Assembly (NCBI RefSeq): GCF_032362555.1
Contig: NC_083505.1
Coordinates: forward strand, 5,633,501-5,697,500
Length of the DNA stretch: 64,000 nucleotides
DNA from: Amyelois transitella
Taxonomy: Eukaryota > Arthropoda > Insecta > Lepidoptera > Pyralidae
Direction: 5' to 3'
Part shown: piece by piece, positions 1 to 12,011 of the stretch
Layout: the number at the start of each line of letters is the position of its first letter
Position numbering within the stretch: position 1 is the stretch's first letter
Notes under the pieces: generated by a model
The model's database searches: none
What the model saw: the letters and a program-made list of their open reading frames with translations, nothing else
Told to the model about the DNA's origin: nothing
Program-made: the position numbers and the translations under genes

Positions 1-253
1 CTCCTCACGCGCAGATGTACGTGCAGAATCTCAGAAGGTTGAATCCCTTGGTGTAACTGCCTATTGGTTTAAACAAAAATTTTTGTTTGGATCAATTAAA
101 GTGGTTTTGATTAAAATAATGAATAATCATATTTTTAAATAGATGTACTCATATAAAGTACATAGCTGGCCAGTTGGTGCTGGTCTGTACTGTACTTTAT
201 TATAGATTCAAAAGTGTAATACGGCCAGCATTTTAGGCACGTTATCACATATT

Positions 254-503
254 GACACCAACACAAAAAAGAATAGGACCACTCCATCTCTTTCCCATGG
301 ATGTCGTAAAAGGCGACTAAGGGATAGGCTTACAAACTTGGGATTCTCTTTTTAGGCGATGGGCCAGCAACCTGTCACTAGTTGAATCTCAATTCTATCA
401 TTAAGCCAAATAGCTAAACGTGGCCATTCAGTCTTTCAAGACTGTTGGCTCTGTCTACCCCGCAAGGGATATAGACGTGACCATATGTATGTATGTATGT
501 AGC
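254..503 (+). repeat. SINE-like repeat, family A, full-length copy
   Basis: This is a near complete copy of the commonest dispersed repeat of the window. It has the hallmarks seen in all copies: GAATAGGACCACTCC, then CCCATGGATGTCGTAAAAGG, then GATGGGCCAGCAACCTGTCA, then GGCTCTGTCTACCCCGCAAG, ending in GATATAGACGTGACC and a (TATG)n tail. At least a dozen further copies or pieces occur on both strands. I see no coding potential and no convincing tRNA head. It may be a SINE or the 3' tail of a LINE. Confidence 0.8.
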
Positions 504-2049
504 ACATTTTGAAAATCGTTGTTGTCTTTTTGTTAAAAAATGTGTCAAACTATCTTTTTGTATTTCTTATAATTTCTAGTTTTAGTGTAACATTAACTCT
601 GCTTTCTAATACAATACTTTCATCTTTACTAGCTTTTTCACTTTACTTGCCTGTTACTTGCCAAATTAATGATATTTATGTATATTTAAATAGCTATTCC
701 CAAAGACTAATAATATATATATCAATTAAACATATGAATGTTCTCAGGCCAATGGGGACCCCGACATTTTGGATGGCGTTCATGGGGCCGATGTCATCAT
801 GAAGAGGCCCTTTGGTACCTTTAATTCCAAACTGAAATGGCTGCAGCTATGGATATCTATCCCTTGATCATAGGGAACCAACAACCCACCAACCAACGGA
901 CAGTCCTCCACAGTTGCCAAACTATTGCCAGGGAGTGATTTATTTGGTCTGGGTCATGCGGATGGGATAAGGAGTGAGATACGGACATCTGCCTCAGAAT
1001 TCCACACATTATTTTGAACAGGCGGATGGTGACCCACTGCTCATTGGCTAGACAAGAGCCTGTGAGCTACTTATCCTTAATAAACCACCATTAGGCGATC
1101 AGGGTGCAACACATTTAGAGCAGCTTTATAGCTTCTCTGATGGCAAGAGGTGCGGCCCTAGTATCACGAGCCCGCTATTACGTCATTACGTGCAATTCAC
1201 TTATGCACTTCCATTCTGGAGTATAGGATCTGTTCTTGCGTCTCTGGCCGGCCGGCCAAGGAAAGCCAGAGGCGGGGATTCAGTTTTTGTGTGTGCATGT
1301 CTGTATGTGTTCCCCAGGAGGCAAGGTTCGTGGTATCGCCACTCACCAACGGCCTTGCCACAAGCCGCCCTTCAAGAGACTGACTGCAGTACGAAGGATA
1401 CCCTTCCCTTATAGTATAGTTTACTTATTATTTATTTTCTTATTTATAATTTTAAATAGGTTTATTAAGTTTATATAATAATATTTATGAATAAAAATAA
1501 TGAGTCTGACAGTTTGTAAGTGTGGTTATTTATTTGTCCGCCTTTCACGTCAAATCCACTGAACCGATTTCCATAAAAGTTTGCGTAAGAACTTAGGTAC
1601 CTACATATAGTGTACGGAAAGAGACCTAGCATTGGGGCTTTCCATGTGGGATTGCGGCTCCGGGCGAAACTGTTATCCTAGATGTTTCATAAAGCGGCGT
1701 CGAAAATTAAAATTGTTATAATGCTGTCTACCCCCATTAGGATAGGAACTTTAAGAAGAAGAATAATATAGTGACATGAAAAATAACTCGCTCAACTTCA
1801 TCCTCAGTTGCACATAAAAACACGAAGGCAGGGTAAAGCGGAACAGGTAGTTTGGAGAGTTGATTTGTAGAAGGACTGTGATGCCTCAAATTAAGGTTTT
1901 AGTTTCAACAAAAATAAGACTAGATAGACTAATAGACTAGAGATATCAATGAATAAATGTTTAATACGGAAACGCGAGGACGTGCAACATGAACAAGAGC
2001 TTGACGTGAATAGTCGGGTCGGCTCAGCGATGTTCTATTCTGAGGAGCG
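504..2049. other. Intergenic DNA, mostly unrecognised
   Basis: No gene can be supported here. A stretch near 745-860 stays open for about 40 codons in one forward frame, but I do not recognise the protein and stops follow. An AATAAA lies near 1490. Positions about 1525-1670 hold a dispersed lepidopteran-type repeat fragment (CACTGAACCGATTTC and a 'GGGCGAAACTG' end). A cousin of it lies near 41800-41890. Confidence 0.4.
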
Positions 2050-2159
2050 GCGTCTTGCTCGCGCAGACGTCATTCTTCGAAATTCAAACGACACGCCACA
2101 GATTCAATGTGCCAGATTTAGAGGTAGAAGACAGAGTAACAGGAAGAAAAAAAAATGTC

Positions 2160-2600
2160 TGTAATCCTGCTTTTCTTACCCCTCATATCTGCACAACCGC
2201 TTCACCTTTGTTTGTCCTGTCGATACTCCATGCAGGTCCCATCGTAGAGCCATGCTTAAACTCCCAATGCATCGTACGGCCACTTTCTCTAACTACTTCT
2301 CTGTCCATGCTGTTAGATTGCGGAACTCATTGCCTCCCGAGATACGTGACTGTATATAATTCCAATTTAAAAATTATTACCACTCCTAGCCTTGCTAATT
2401 TGTTATCTGTTGAAAAATTTTATGCAGGTTTACTATTTGGTATTTATATATGTATTTTATAATATTTTATTAATTATTAATGTATTTGTTGAGTGGAGTA
2501 CACGTCTGTCACCCTTTTCATAATGTCTCCTATCTCGTGTCTGCTGGAAGAGATTTCTTTTGAAATAAGCAGAACCTTTCTAATTTTGTTTCTTGTGATT
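2160..2600 (+). repeat. LINE 3'-end fragment, Jockey-like
   Basis: The forward translation of about 2240-2340 resembles the very C-terminus of Jockey-type reverse transcriptase proteins. In these a basic segment is followed by a motif of the form 'LWNSLP'. Here it reads LLDCGTHCLP and is already degraded. The following AT-rich tail contains GAAGAGATTTCTTTTGAAATAAGC, reminiscent of the 3' untranslated end of the same group. The copy is 5' truncated. The family assignment rests on memory of the motif only. Confidence 0.45.
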
Positions 2601-3019
2601 ATAAGTCTTGATGTTTTCTGTGTAGGTACACAGAAAACAAGGTAATCACAAGGTAATCACAAGGTTTTGGCACAGTCAAGATATTACTATTAATTTAAAT
2701 AATAAAAAAACCTCTAGCCAAAATAGTTAGGTATTCAGACCAAGTTCTGCTGCATAGGTCACACGAAGATTACTGTATTGATTTATCTTTAAGGTTTTTT
2801 AACTGTACTGAATGAATGTGGTTACTTCATAGATTTGTAACAAATATTGTAGCTGCGTGTGTAATGGGCTTAACATTAATTAGATTTAGTCTGTGATTGG
2901 CATTAGGCATTTTGTTCAGTTTGTTCGTTCGTCCACTCTTTAGTCTATGGTCCACTCGTTCACACGTCAGTCTTCTATCTACTAAAGTTCCTTTCTTTCT
3001 TTCAATAATCAAGGAAAAA

Positions 3020-4392
3020 ATGGCTGATAATAAATTGTACGAAATATTAGGTGTTTCCAGAAATGCAAGCGAATCAGAAATTAAAAGAGTAAGTTACGTT
3101 ACTTGTTTATTATTGAATGACAGTATTTTCAATCCACATTTCATCACATGGTCATTTCACGAATGCATGGTGATTTCGATTCCATTGTCCATTGGATAAC
3201 GATGAATGTTGTAATAACGCTTTCCTATGTCATGTTTCAGAGTTATCATAAATTGGCTAAAGAATTTCATCCTGATAAAAATCCCGCTGCGGGTGACAAA
3301 TTCAAGGAGATAAGTTATGCATATGAAGTGCTATCCGATCCTAAAAAAAGAACAATTTATGATAAGTATGGGCTGAAAGGGTTACAAGAAGGTGATGGTC
3401 AAGGCGGAGGTTTCCCGCCTGACGATCTGTTGGGGCATTTCTTCGGGGATATTTTTGGTATGGGTGGTGGCAGTCGAAGCAGAGGCCCTGCGCGTGGAGA
3501 AGACACCATTCATCCCCTTAAGGTGTCTCTCGAAGACATGTATGTTGGAAAAACTGCGAAATTGCAGTTAAGTAAAAATGTAATTTGTGGTCCTTGCAAA
3601 GGTATTGGTGGAAAGCCTGGATCTGTGGTGTCTTGTAAGGATTGTCATGGTCAAGGTATAAAAGTGTCTTATCAACAAATAGCCGCCCACATGACTCGTC
3701 AGTTCCAGACTCGTTGTCCTACATGCCATGGACAAGGTGAAATAATTAATGAGAAGGATAGGTGTCCTAAATGCAAAGGAAAGAAAGTCTTAAACGAGAC
3801 TAAGATACTAGAAGTTCATATAGAGAAAGGAATGAGGGAAAATCAAAAGATATACTTTCGTGGGGAAGGAGATCAACAGCCTGACACCCAACCAGGAGAT
3901 GTCATCATTGTTCTTCAACAAAAGCCACATGAAGTGTTCCAAAGAACTGGTCAGGATGATCTTGTTATGAAACATGAAATTACCCTGACTGAAGCTCTGT
4001 GTGGCTTTGAATTTGTTGTAAAACATCTTGACGGTAGAGATTTACTTGTCAAGCATGCTCCTGGAGAAGTTATCAAGCCAGGAGACTTAAAAGGAATTCA
4101 AGGTGAAGGTATGCCCCAGTATAAGAATCCATTTGAAAAGGGGAATTTGTACATTAAGTTTGATGTTGTCTTCCCCGAAAATAACTTTGCACCTGAGGAA
4201 AAGCTGAAGGAAATTGAAAGTATATTGCCTCCTCGGCCTGCCTTTGTTATGCCAACTGGGGAAGATGTAGAAGAAGTAAATCTTATGGATTACACTGCTA
4301 GTGAACGTGGCAGAGGCAGGGAAGAGGCATATGCCAGTGATGATGACGAGCATATGCATGCTGGGCCTGGAGTGCAGTGTGCTCATCAGTAG
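3020..4392 (+). CDS. DNAJA2: DnaJ homolog subfamily A member 2-like co-chaperone
   Basis: A type A HSP40 that stimulates the ATPase of cytosolic HSC70 and hands it unfolded clients. There are two coding exons, 3020-3088 and 3241-4392, joined in phase 0 (intron GTAAGT...TTTCAG), giving 406 residues; human DNAJA2 has 412. The J domain occupies about residues 5-70 with HPD at 33-35. A Gly-rich linker (about 75-105) leads to four zinc-binding CxxCxGxG repeats ([32 protein letters not shown]) from about residue 139 to 205. The C-terminal client-binding domains follow. The protein ends in GPGVQCAHQ, where CAHQ is a farnesylation-type CaaX box, exactly as in vertebrate DNAJA2. The start is the first ATG in the exon (context AAAAATGGC). 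A longer frame upstream has no J-domain logic. It is convergent with the mTERF gene downstream. Confidence 0.97.
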
Positions 4393-5034
4393 TTTAATAT
4401 ATCCATTATGGGTTCTACTCAAACCTCACACTATGTAATTTTTATGATAGGTAGATTAATATACTTTGTTTTTGACAATGCAGAGGTTGCATATTTGAAA
4501 TTACCCAGCATACAAGTTGACCTATATACACTATACACATTAAGAGGTGTCAATCAAGGTGAGGTATGAAGGTGGTTGCTGGGGCAACCATAGATAGCAC
4601 CTGTGTAGTCACCCACTATTTTGGTTCAACTTCTACTCCAGATGTTGTTATTGTCATTAATGGTCACATGTGAAATCAAATAAGTAGTCTCATTATATTG
4701 CTATTTATACATAATGCCTTGTATAAATAGATGTAATATTTTTATCTCTTGAGCATGATATAATTAAAATGTTAGTGAGTTGTTCAATTCATTCCAGGGA
4801 TATTTTGTATATGGCTGAAGCAATAATCATATGATATTTGAGAGATTGTTATTGTATATCACTTCTTATTGTATCATGAACAGCTTCATCATCCTATATT
4901 CTAACTTACTTTATTTAGTGGTTTTGGGTAATTTGTGTGATTTGGAGTTTCTTCCATGTGTCAATTCAACTTTATCTTTAGGTTACTATTGTTCACTTAT
5001 GCCATTTTGGAAGAAATTCTCAATTGTGAGGCAC

Positions 5035-5139
5035 AATAAAAGGAACCAAATATTTTTGTGTAATTTATTTCTTTTTATCATTAACATAATACAATTTTGA
5101 ACATAGAGATATGCAATGTACAGACTGGTAATCAATAAA
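5035..5139 (+). terminator. Poly(A) signals of the DNAJA2-like gene
   Basis: AATAAA occurs at 5035-5040 and again at 5134-5139, ending a 3' untranslated region of about 0.65-0.75 kb. On the other strand the convergent mTERF gene has its own AATAAA at 5205-5200. The two transcripts therefore end within about 100 bp of each other. Confidence 0.55.
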
Positions 5140-5373
5140 AAAATACATATTCAATCTTTTAGTTAATTTAAAACACCACTCAAAAATTGTAAGCATTATT
5201 TTATTGTAACTTTAAAGTGCCCTGTGGTTCCCTTAGGAAAAGTATTATTAATCTTTTCCCACCAATAAAAGGTGGCTAAGTGAATAGGCACATTCATGAA
5301 CCAATGAATTAATTTATCCAGGATCATGGTCAAAAGGTGCAAACCGTACTCTGGAGAAGTGAGGTAACCAGGA

Positions 5374-7061
5374 TTAATGCAAGATGGAAGATGAACTATC
5401 TTTAGATGTTAAAGCCTCTACATATTTATTAAAATCCTTTTTGCTTCTGCACAGAACATTCAAATTAATTTCATTAAGACCTAATTCCCTCAGCTGCTTT
5501 AGTCTTTGAAGCACCGTATTTGGTGCTGATGTTAAAACTCGAGGTTTGGCAGCAATATCTTCCACCCTGAAGCCTTCTTTTATGAGGATGTCCAAAAAAT
5601 TCTTCACCTACAAATGTCATTAATAATTGAAAAATTAAATAAGGCAATTTTATAACTACATGCCATTCCAGATAAACAATTAGAATAAACTATAATATTA
5701 TAAAAAGATTTCCTTAAGGGTTACAGTAAATTACTTAAGATGTACCTGCACAGTAACATGAAACTTAAAAATACCTTGGTCACACGTATAGTCTTCAATG
5801 CTGGTATTCTCATACATATTTTTTCTACTTTCTCTGGTGAAATTTCCAACCTGTTAGCTAAATACACCTGAGTTGATTTTGTATCACCTAAAATATTTTT
5901 TGTCTCTTGAGATATATTGACGTATCTGAAAACAAAAATAATTTATATATATCACTAGTGTGCGCCAGCTGAATTTGGCCTTTCAGTCTTTCCAAAATTG
6001 TTGGCTTCCACTCAGCAAAAGAAGAAGATGTGATATAATATGTTATATATACAGTACCTGTTTAAAATGTCTTCTGAACACCTTACCATCCAAGGATACA
6101 AATTATCAATTCCCATACTTTTGACCCTTTCAAGTCTTTCTCTTATTGTATCACTTCGATACTTGAGAACCCACAGGTCTCTTATTATGCGGTCTCCAGA
6201 CACACCATTTTCTGTAAATTTATTTATTGTACAAAAAAGTATAAAACACTAAAAGGATACAGAAGTACAAGAATCATTTATGACTTGAATATGGTTACAA
6301 TACACAACATATACCTTTCAAGATGTTGGAGTATTTATTATTCTTTTATATTTTTAATAGATTTTGCCTTAAAGAAGTAAAATAAATTCCCTTTGCAAAT
6401 ATTTCAAGTTAATGTTATAAAAATAGATGCCTTAGTTTTTTATTCTTCTGTTTTGTTGAATTTCTTACCTAATAAAACTTCTAATGAACTGCTGAGCCAA
6501 TTAAAAGACAGTCCATAAATAAATGTCCTCTGTGCTAATTTTTCACTAAGAATCCATGATGGGCACTGAAATGTTTATACCAAACAAATATTTGCAAATA
6601 CCATGAACTCAATTTAAAGCAAATTATTTAAAAAAAACTTACTTTTACTTTCTCTGCCAAATAATATAGTCTATTAATACAAAACCCATTTTTCTCATCA
6701 TTTTCAGTGACTTTATAAATATGTAAAAGTGTTTTGACTGGCAATTTATAAAATGGACAAGCATCTTTATCAGACTGAAAATTGAGTGACTTTATAATTT
6801 CATGTTTATAGTCATGGGAATCTGAAAATGAAGAAAATAACATGAAAATACAAAATACTGACAGGGACTCTTTATTCTATACTAATATAGTAGTTACAAC
6901 TACAAGTCACCTTTACTTTCTTTTGCTTTTTTGATCGTTGAAAATGGTAAAGATAAAAGATTTATAGCTAAGTGCTTGTTTACTGGGAAGATATTAATGT
7001 CAAGTGAGAGAGGACGTGGTTTCCATAATAGCAGCGATTTCACCAGTGTTTTTACAAACAT
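5374..7061 (-). CDS. mTERF-family mitochondrial protein
   Basis: mTERF proteins are helical-repeat nucleic-acid binders that act in mitochondrial transcription termination, replication pausing or ribosome assembly. Six exons agree in phase: 7061-6911, 6821-6643, 6565-6469, 6211-6058, 5925-5775 and 5607-5374, giving 321 residues. The first exon begins with a basic, hydrophobic segment (MFVKTLVKSLLLWKPRP) that looks like a mitochondrial presequence. An ATG 33 nt upstream would add 11 residues. The later exons show mTERF-like repeats ending in leucine/proline helices, such as RLERVKSMGIDNLYPWMVR, ISPEKVEKICMRIPAL and RLKQLRELGLNEINLNVL. The C-terminus is a short hydrophilic tail (KDSSSSILH). I cannot tell which of the insect paralogues (mTTF, mTerf3, mTerf5) it is. 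AATAAA lies at 5205-5200. Confidence 0.88.
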
Positions 7062-8077
7062 TTTTCTATAATGAAAGTTTGGATTTAAAAGCAATGAAAT
7101 AGTATGATAACATGTAGAAATTCTCCTTTCTTAAGTTCAGCATAAGTTTAGAGTACGCAGACATCAACTATCTTTCACACAAATATAACTTGCGTTTTGA
7201 GGGATTTTAACACTTAATCTTATGTAAATTTCTCTATTAAATTTGCTTTAATTTGAGTTTTGATGTTTCTTCTTCGCTTAACTCCACAGATATTGTATCA
7301 ACTCTATTTCTTTTTCTCAATCATTTAGGTATCTCTATTTAGTTTGTGTTCTCAATCTCAATTCAATAGGTACCTATGATATTTTCACTCTGTGACACTT
7401 GTCGCAGTAAAGATTACATGATTTTTTTAAAATTTTGCTTGCTTATAAATTTTTTCCACAAATCTTTTCGTAGCAAAGAAATTATTCCGTAGGTAGTTGA
7501 TAATAAGTTTCAAAGGTAATTATAATTTCTTGGCAGGCAAGGCAACGTGCAGCATGAATGCCCATAACCAATAACGAGCTATATGTAGCCTGTGGGCTAT
7601 AGGTATACACTCACAAGGTTTACAACGCCCTTCGTGTGCAATACAACCATGCGTATAATCGGTCTTCGTAACTTAATTAAAAATTTTAATAATTGATCTT
7701 CTAAAGACTGCATGATGGTCTTTCATCTTAGCCTGAAATGTTAAACGTCAAAAGTAAGTAATAAAAAAAACGATGAAATGCGTTTTTTTTTATTACCTAC
7801 TATGTATTGCATTAAGGATAATAAGGGCATGGTGGTGTTCTTTACGAGTCTTTTACACGAAAATGAGATATTAAGATACAAGACTCTTAAAAAAAACATT
7901 TATTTCAAGTGACTAACAATTTTGTACCAAATAATAACTCTTGAAATGCGCGACGATCCATGTGCGATGACCGCACAACTGAATTGTATAAACACATCAG
8001 ACCAGCGAGCCGCTGGCAACTGACTTTCAAGGCTGTTGTGCTGCCCAATGTTGAGACAATTTAATATCCTTATTCTG
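7062..8077. other. Gap between the mTERF gene start and the ZRSR2-like gene end
   Basis: AT-rich DNA with no supported gene. It holds the presumed promoter of the mTERF gene on the minus strand. It also holds the 3' untranslated region of the ZRSR2-like gene, whose AATAAA (minus strand) is at 7904-7899, about 175 nt after the stop. A minus-strand open stretch at 7900-8178 is an out-of-frame shadow of the ZRSR2 last exon. Confidence 0.5.
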
Positions 8078-11000
8078 TTATCTTCTTCCATATCTTTCAG
8101 AACTTCTCCTGCGAGAGCTGCGATGACTTGGTTTTCTAGACGACTTTTTATCCTTTTTGTTTCTTCTACTTTCCTCATCCTTGTTTCTCGCAGTATCCTG
8201 AGGTGTTAGTACGTCTTTCTCTGGAGATTCAGACCATCGCCACGACCGCGGTGTAGTTCGATGTTCTCTGAAATTAATTAATTGGTATTAATTTCTATGT
8301 ACATATATTTTTTCCATGGCTGTCGTAAAAGGAGACTAAGAGAAAAGGCGCACATACATTTAGTGCACTTAATTAATGCTGGTCTGATAGCAAAAAGAAA
8401 ACATAGTTTGTGCCAGCTACTTCTCTTCCCGTGCGGATTGTAAAAGTCAATCAAAGTAATGGCTATACATTTGGGATTCTTCTTTTAGGCAATATATATG
8501 CTAGCGACCTGTCACTTTTTGAATATCAATTCCGTCATTACCATAGCTGAACAGTGTGTTTTAGTTCTAGACTTTGTCTAAACGGTAAGGGAAAAGACGC
8601 TATTATATGTATGTATGTAAAAAAGGACATTGTTTTACTGCTTTATTATTTTTATCAAATCCAATTCACCTTGTTGTTGTGTGAATAATAAAAATGTGCC
8701 TTACCTCCTAAACTCAATATTGTAGTCAAGCAAATTGTTAGGATTACGAAACACATGCAAAAAATTACATGCGCGACCTTTAGGACAACGTTTTTTGACG
8801 TGAAGCCCTGAAACAAAAATAACAGGTAGTTCTAAACACATAACTGAAATATTGTTTGTTGAGGACTAGTTTGTTATGAATAACTAGAGCGTAATCTTGT
8901 CATTATCAATGAAGAAGTTTCTCTCATATTGTTGGTTGTGGTTGAAGACCTTACTTATGCTTTGATAGCCAAAAGTTTTATATCATATGCCAGTCATATA
9001 CCTTAAATACATACAAAATTATTTGTACAAACTTCTATATCTCTGTAAGGCTAATTGATTCAATTGAGACTCAAATAGAGAGATATCATTTTTAGCATTT
9101 ATCACATATTTTAACCCATACCTTAAAAAATAAATTTTTAGTTCAAAGTCCCATTTTAAAGTGTAGGGAACCACCCGGCACACATATTTTTCTATTTAAA
9201 TTAAATGATTCAAAATACCTTACTTAACACGTACATGATCAAATCAGAGACGTCCTGGGAAAAGGTCACGTCAAGGGTCTCCGAAACCGACGAGCTTGCA
9301 TGAAGAGATTTATGAATGTTGATGAAGCGAAAGAAGTATACAGGATTGTGGAAAGTGGTAAAATGTAATCTCTGCCTACCCCTCCGGAAAAGAGGCGGGA
9401 TTTATATAAATGTTTGTACGATCCAAAATAAGACATACCACATATTGCTTTTTTCCAAGAGATGACATTACAAAACTGCAGTGACAGCTGTTTCCCACCA
9501 TACCAGCGAGTGTGCAATGCCTGATACGCAGCTACTGCACATCTGAGTTCCTTAAATTCCACATATGTGTTACCGCGTAAATGTCGCTCATGGTTGTTAC
9601 ACACCTATAGCACGTAATTATAATTTTTATACAGAAATATTAGGTACATTAGTAGAGATATAATTTGTTCAAATATAAAACTACTATTGAGTAGTTGCAA
9701 TTTAGAAATATTCATGAGAGCAAATTGCAGGAATTAAACTTAAAAAGCTATTTGATTGAACCTTTTGGAAAAATTGTTTAAATCTTGCACAATTTGTTTT
9801 GTAGTTACCAGGAAAAGTACTAAGGCAGTAATTTTACTTCACCCAGAAAAGTAACAAAAAGAATAATAATTTTACCACAAATTGTATAACTCTCCCAAAC
9901 TTTTCAAATTCAGGTGAGACATCAAAGAAAAATTCTTTGAATTGTCTGTAGGTTTCACTATCTTCATATTCAAGCATTAGATCCGTATCATATTCATTAC
10001 AATTTGAATTAGTTAAGCCAAAGTGATCATAAAAATTTTTCGCCAGTAGAATCTGCAATGAAAAAATTTGAAAATTGTATTCAAAATTTAAGCAAAAACT
10101 TGGTAAGTAAGGGATATTAGTCTTTTACTAAAACCAATTTGGAATAAAAATGAAAAACAAATTAAACTAGTTACAAAATTTGGTTTCGAAAGTTGCAGAA
10201 GGGGAAGAATTATCCATTATACAAGTTGCAATTGCAAATTATGTAGTAATATTAACTACTTCTTCTGCTGGTAAATTTATCATGTTCCCATCAACATCAT
10301 CTGTCTTTCTGTATGTGTGTACAGTGTACACACAAAACGCGAAAACTACTGCTCAGTTTTGAATGAGGGTTTTTGAGATATTCTTAGTTTTAGTTCAACT
10401 TAAAAACTGGTTCACAAAAATTTCTTCTCTCACCCCTCTAAGGGGGGCAATACAGGGGGCCATCTTTTAAGTATTGAGATTGTCGGCGAATTAAGTCAGG
10501 AGCAAAGTTTATATAAAATACTTAATACAATACACTTACACAGCTGATACCGGGATATCTATGATTCCTAGAACATTGGTCACCAAACCTGCAACAAGCT
10601 GTTTTCAAAAAGAATGGACACATTTCAGTGTCTGGTCTTGTTTCCGAAGAGACAAGTAATTCTGCTGGTGGTTCTTTTGAATCTCCCATTAAGAATTCTT
10701 GGAGGTGTCTCATAAATGATTCATGCTTTTGTTTATTTTCTTCTTCAAGTTTCTTTAAAATTTCTTCTTGCTCTTTCTTACGTTTTTGTTCTAATTCATA
10801 TTCCTATAAATAAACCAATAGACTTTTAGGCTACATTTCATTCATAAAATGGTCCACTGGAGTGAAATCTGGGTCAACATTATTTTTCTAAATAACTATC
10901 AACCCAACCATTATGTCAACAATGAACCAAATAGATACAGTTTTTTCAGACATAAATCCAGCCAGGTGGGCAATGTTGTAGCACAGAATATATTGTAATA

Positions 11001-12011
11001 ACATTTCCATAATAAAAAAGAAAATAATTAAGGGTGATCTTCACAACTTATGATTCTTTTTTTAGGTGATGATGGCCTTGCAATCTGTTATTGAATGTAG
11101 CCTTTCAGTCTTAAAGACAGCTCTAACTACCTTGTAGGGATAAAGACATGATTATATGCATATATGTTAATAAATATGTAAAACAAGCCTACCAATTTTA
11201 TTCTTGCTTCTTGTTCCACATGTTTTTGAAGCAATATTTCTTGCATTTCTTGAAGTTTTTTCCACTGATCTATAGCAATCATTTCCGCCTTCATCCATTT
11301 CTCATTTTCTATTGCATTAGCCTTTTCAATTTGTTCATATTCTAAAGTTTCCATAATTTTTTGTTCCCTTTCCCATTTTTTATATTCTTCAGTATTTTCT
11401 GCAGATTTAAGCTTTTCTGAAATTATGTAATGTACCATATTACTTAGAGTAAAAATACTGGAGTAAGCCTGAATACAAAGATTTCTGATCACTTAGGATT
11501 TTTGGGTAATCCTAATCAAATCTTCAGATCAAGCAGTCAAGGGCTGTGCAATACTGTGCATTGCAAGGTTAGTCAAATCAGAAGATCATACTTTGTCCCT
11601 AACTAATGTGCCTTAATGCTTTCACAATAAAGTTGCACAGACATTAAGTAATACAAATAGCACCCTATGTGACGTGAAATCATAAAAAATTGGAAGAAGT
11701 TTATTTTAGTCCTACATGTTACTCGTACCAATTCTTGTTTAAGTTTTACCAAACTCTCTTATATCATTCATATGTAAATATTTTATTACATTAACTTACT
11801 ATCTCTGTCTTTTGCAATTTGAGTCCTTATTCTGCGCCGTCTTTCCCGTTTCGCTGTTTTACGCCACTCTCTATGTCTGCAAATCGTAATATATATATAT
11901 ATGCAGGTAAGAGTATGTAAATAGGACCTTTCTACTTTACAATAATTAATTTAGCAAGGGAAATAAAATGGTGCAAAAATATACTAACCCCCCCATTTTC
12001 GATTGTGTCAT
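8078..12011 (-). CDS. ZRSR2: U2AF35-related splicing factor, ZRSR2/Urp-like
   Basis: ZRSR2 (Urp) recognises 3' splice sites, above all of U12-type introns, as a nuclear partner of U2AF65-type proteins. Eight exons agree in phase: 12011-11989, 11876-11800, 11416-11193, 10803-10540, 10052-9876, 9604-9439, 8807-8705 and 8267-8078, giving 407 residues. A basic/acidic N-terminal coiled region (HREWRKTAKRERRRRI; then EEYKKWEREQKIMETL) precedes zinc finger 1 (CPFFLKTACCRFGDQC...H). A UHM-type RRM follows (DVSPEFEKFGRVIQF...HLRGNTYVEF...RWYGGKQLSLQFC), then zinc finger 2 (CPKGRACNFLHVFRNPNN). The protein ends in a short RS tail (HRSSRRRSSERYGRR). The order ZnF-UHM-ZnF-RS is diagnostic of the U2AF35 family, and the long charged N-terminus points to ZRSR2. 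The first 23-nt exon (MTQSKMGG) is inferred from phase and a GTTAGT donor and is the weakest part. Confidence 0.92.
8311..8617 (+). repeat. SINE-like repeat, family A, diverged copy
   Basis: In the last intron of the ZRSR2-like gene, antisense to it. It keeps CCATGGCTGTCGTAAAAGG, a TTTGGGATTCTTCTTTTAGGC block, a shifted CTAGCGACCTGTCAC and the (TATG)n tail, but is interrupted and diverged. Confidence 0.65.
9241..9410 (+). repeat. 5'-truncated LINE 3' end (GHVERM-type)
   Basis: In an intron of the ZRSR2-like gene, antisense to it. Its sequence (GACGTCCTGGGAAAAGG, CGAGCTTGCATGAAGAG, CTACCCCTCCGGAAAAGAGG, then a T-rich tail) matches the terminal 170 bp of the better preserved LINE copy at 39962-40262. 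Confidence 0.7.
10300..10520 (+). repeat. Dispersed repeat, family D
   Basis: Shares GTTCAACTTAAAAACT, the 'CACCCCTCT' block and GGCGAATTAAGTC with a second copy at 20600-20835. It lies in an intron just upstream of the zinc-finger exon of the ZRSR2-like gene. No coding potential seen. Confidence 0.5.
11036..11170 (+). repeat. SINE-like repeat, family A, partial
   Basis: The 3' half of a family A copy: GATTCTTTTTTTAGGTGATG, then CCTTTCAGTCTTAAAGACAG, then AGGGATAAAGACATGATTAT and an ATATGT tail. It lies between coding exons of the ZRSR2-like gene. Confidence 0.55.

Noticed and set aside
1-60. Possible exon end at the left edge (open frame reading SSRADVRAESQKVESLG)
   Set aside because: Too short, with no recognisable protein and no donor that can be chosen over chance.
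1190-1478. Overlapping open frames of 74 and 80 codons
   Set aside because: No family resemblance, low-complexity end and repeat-like surroundings. They overlap in different frames.
7900-8178. Minus-strand frame of 92 codons (MRKVEETKRI...)
   Set aside because: It overlaps the last ZRSR2-like exon in another frame. The phase-consistent frame gives an RS tail and stops at 8078.
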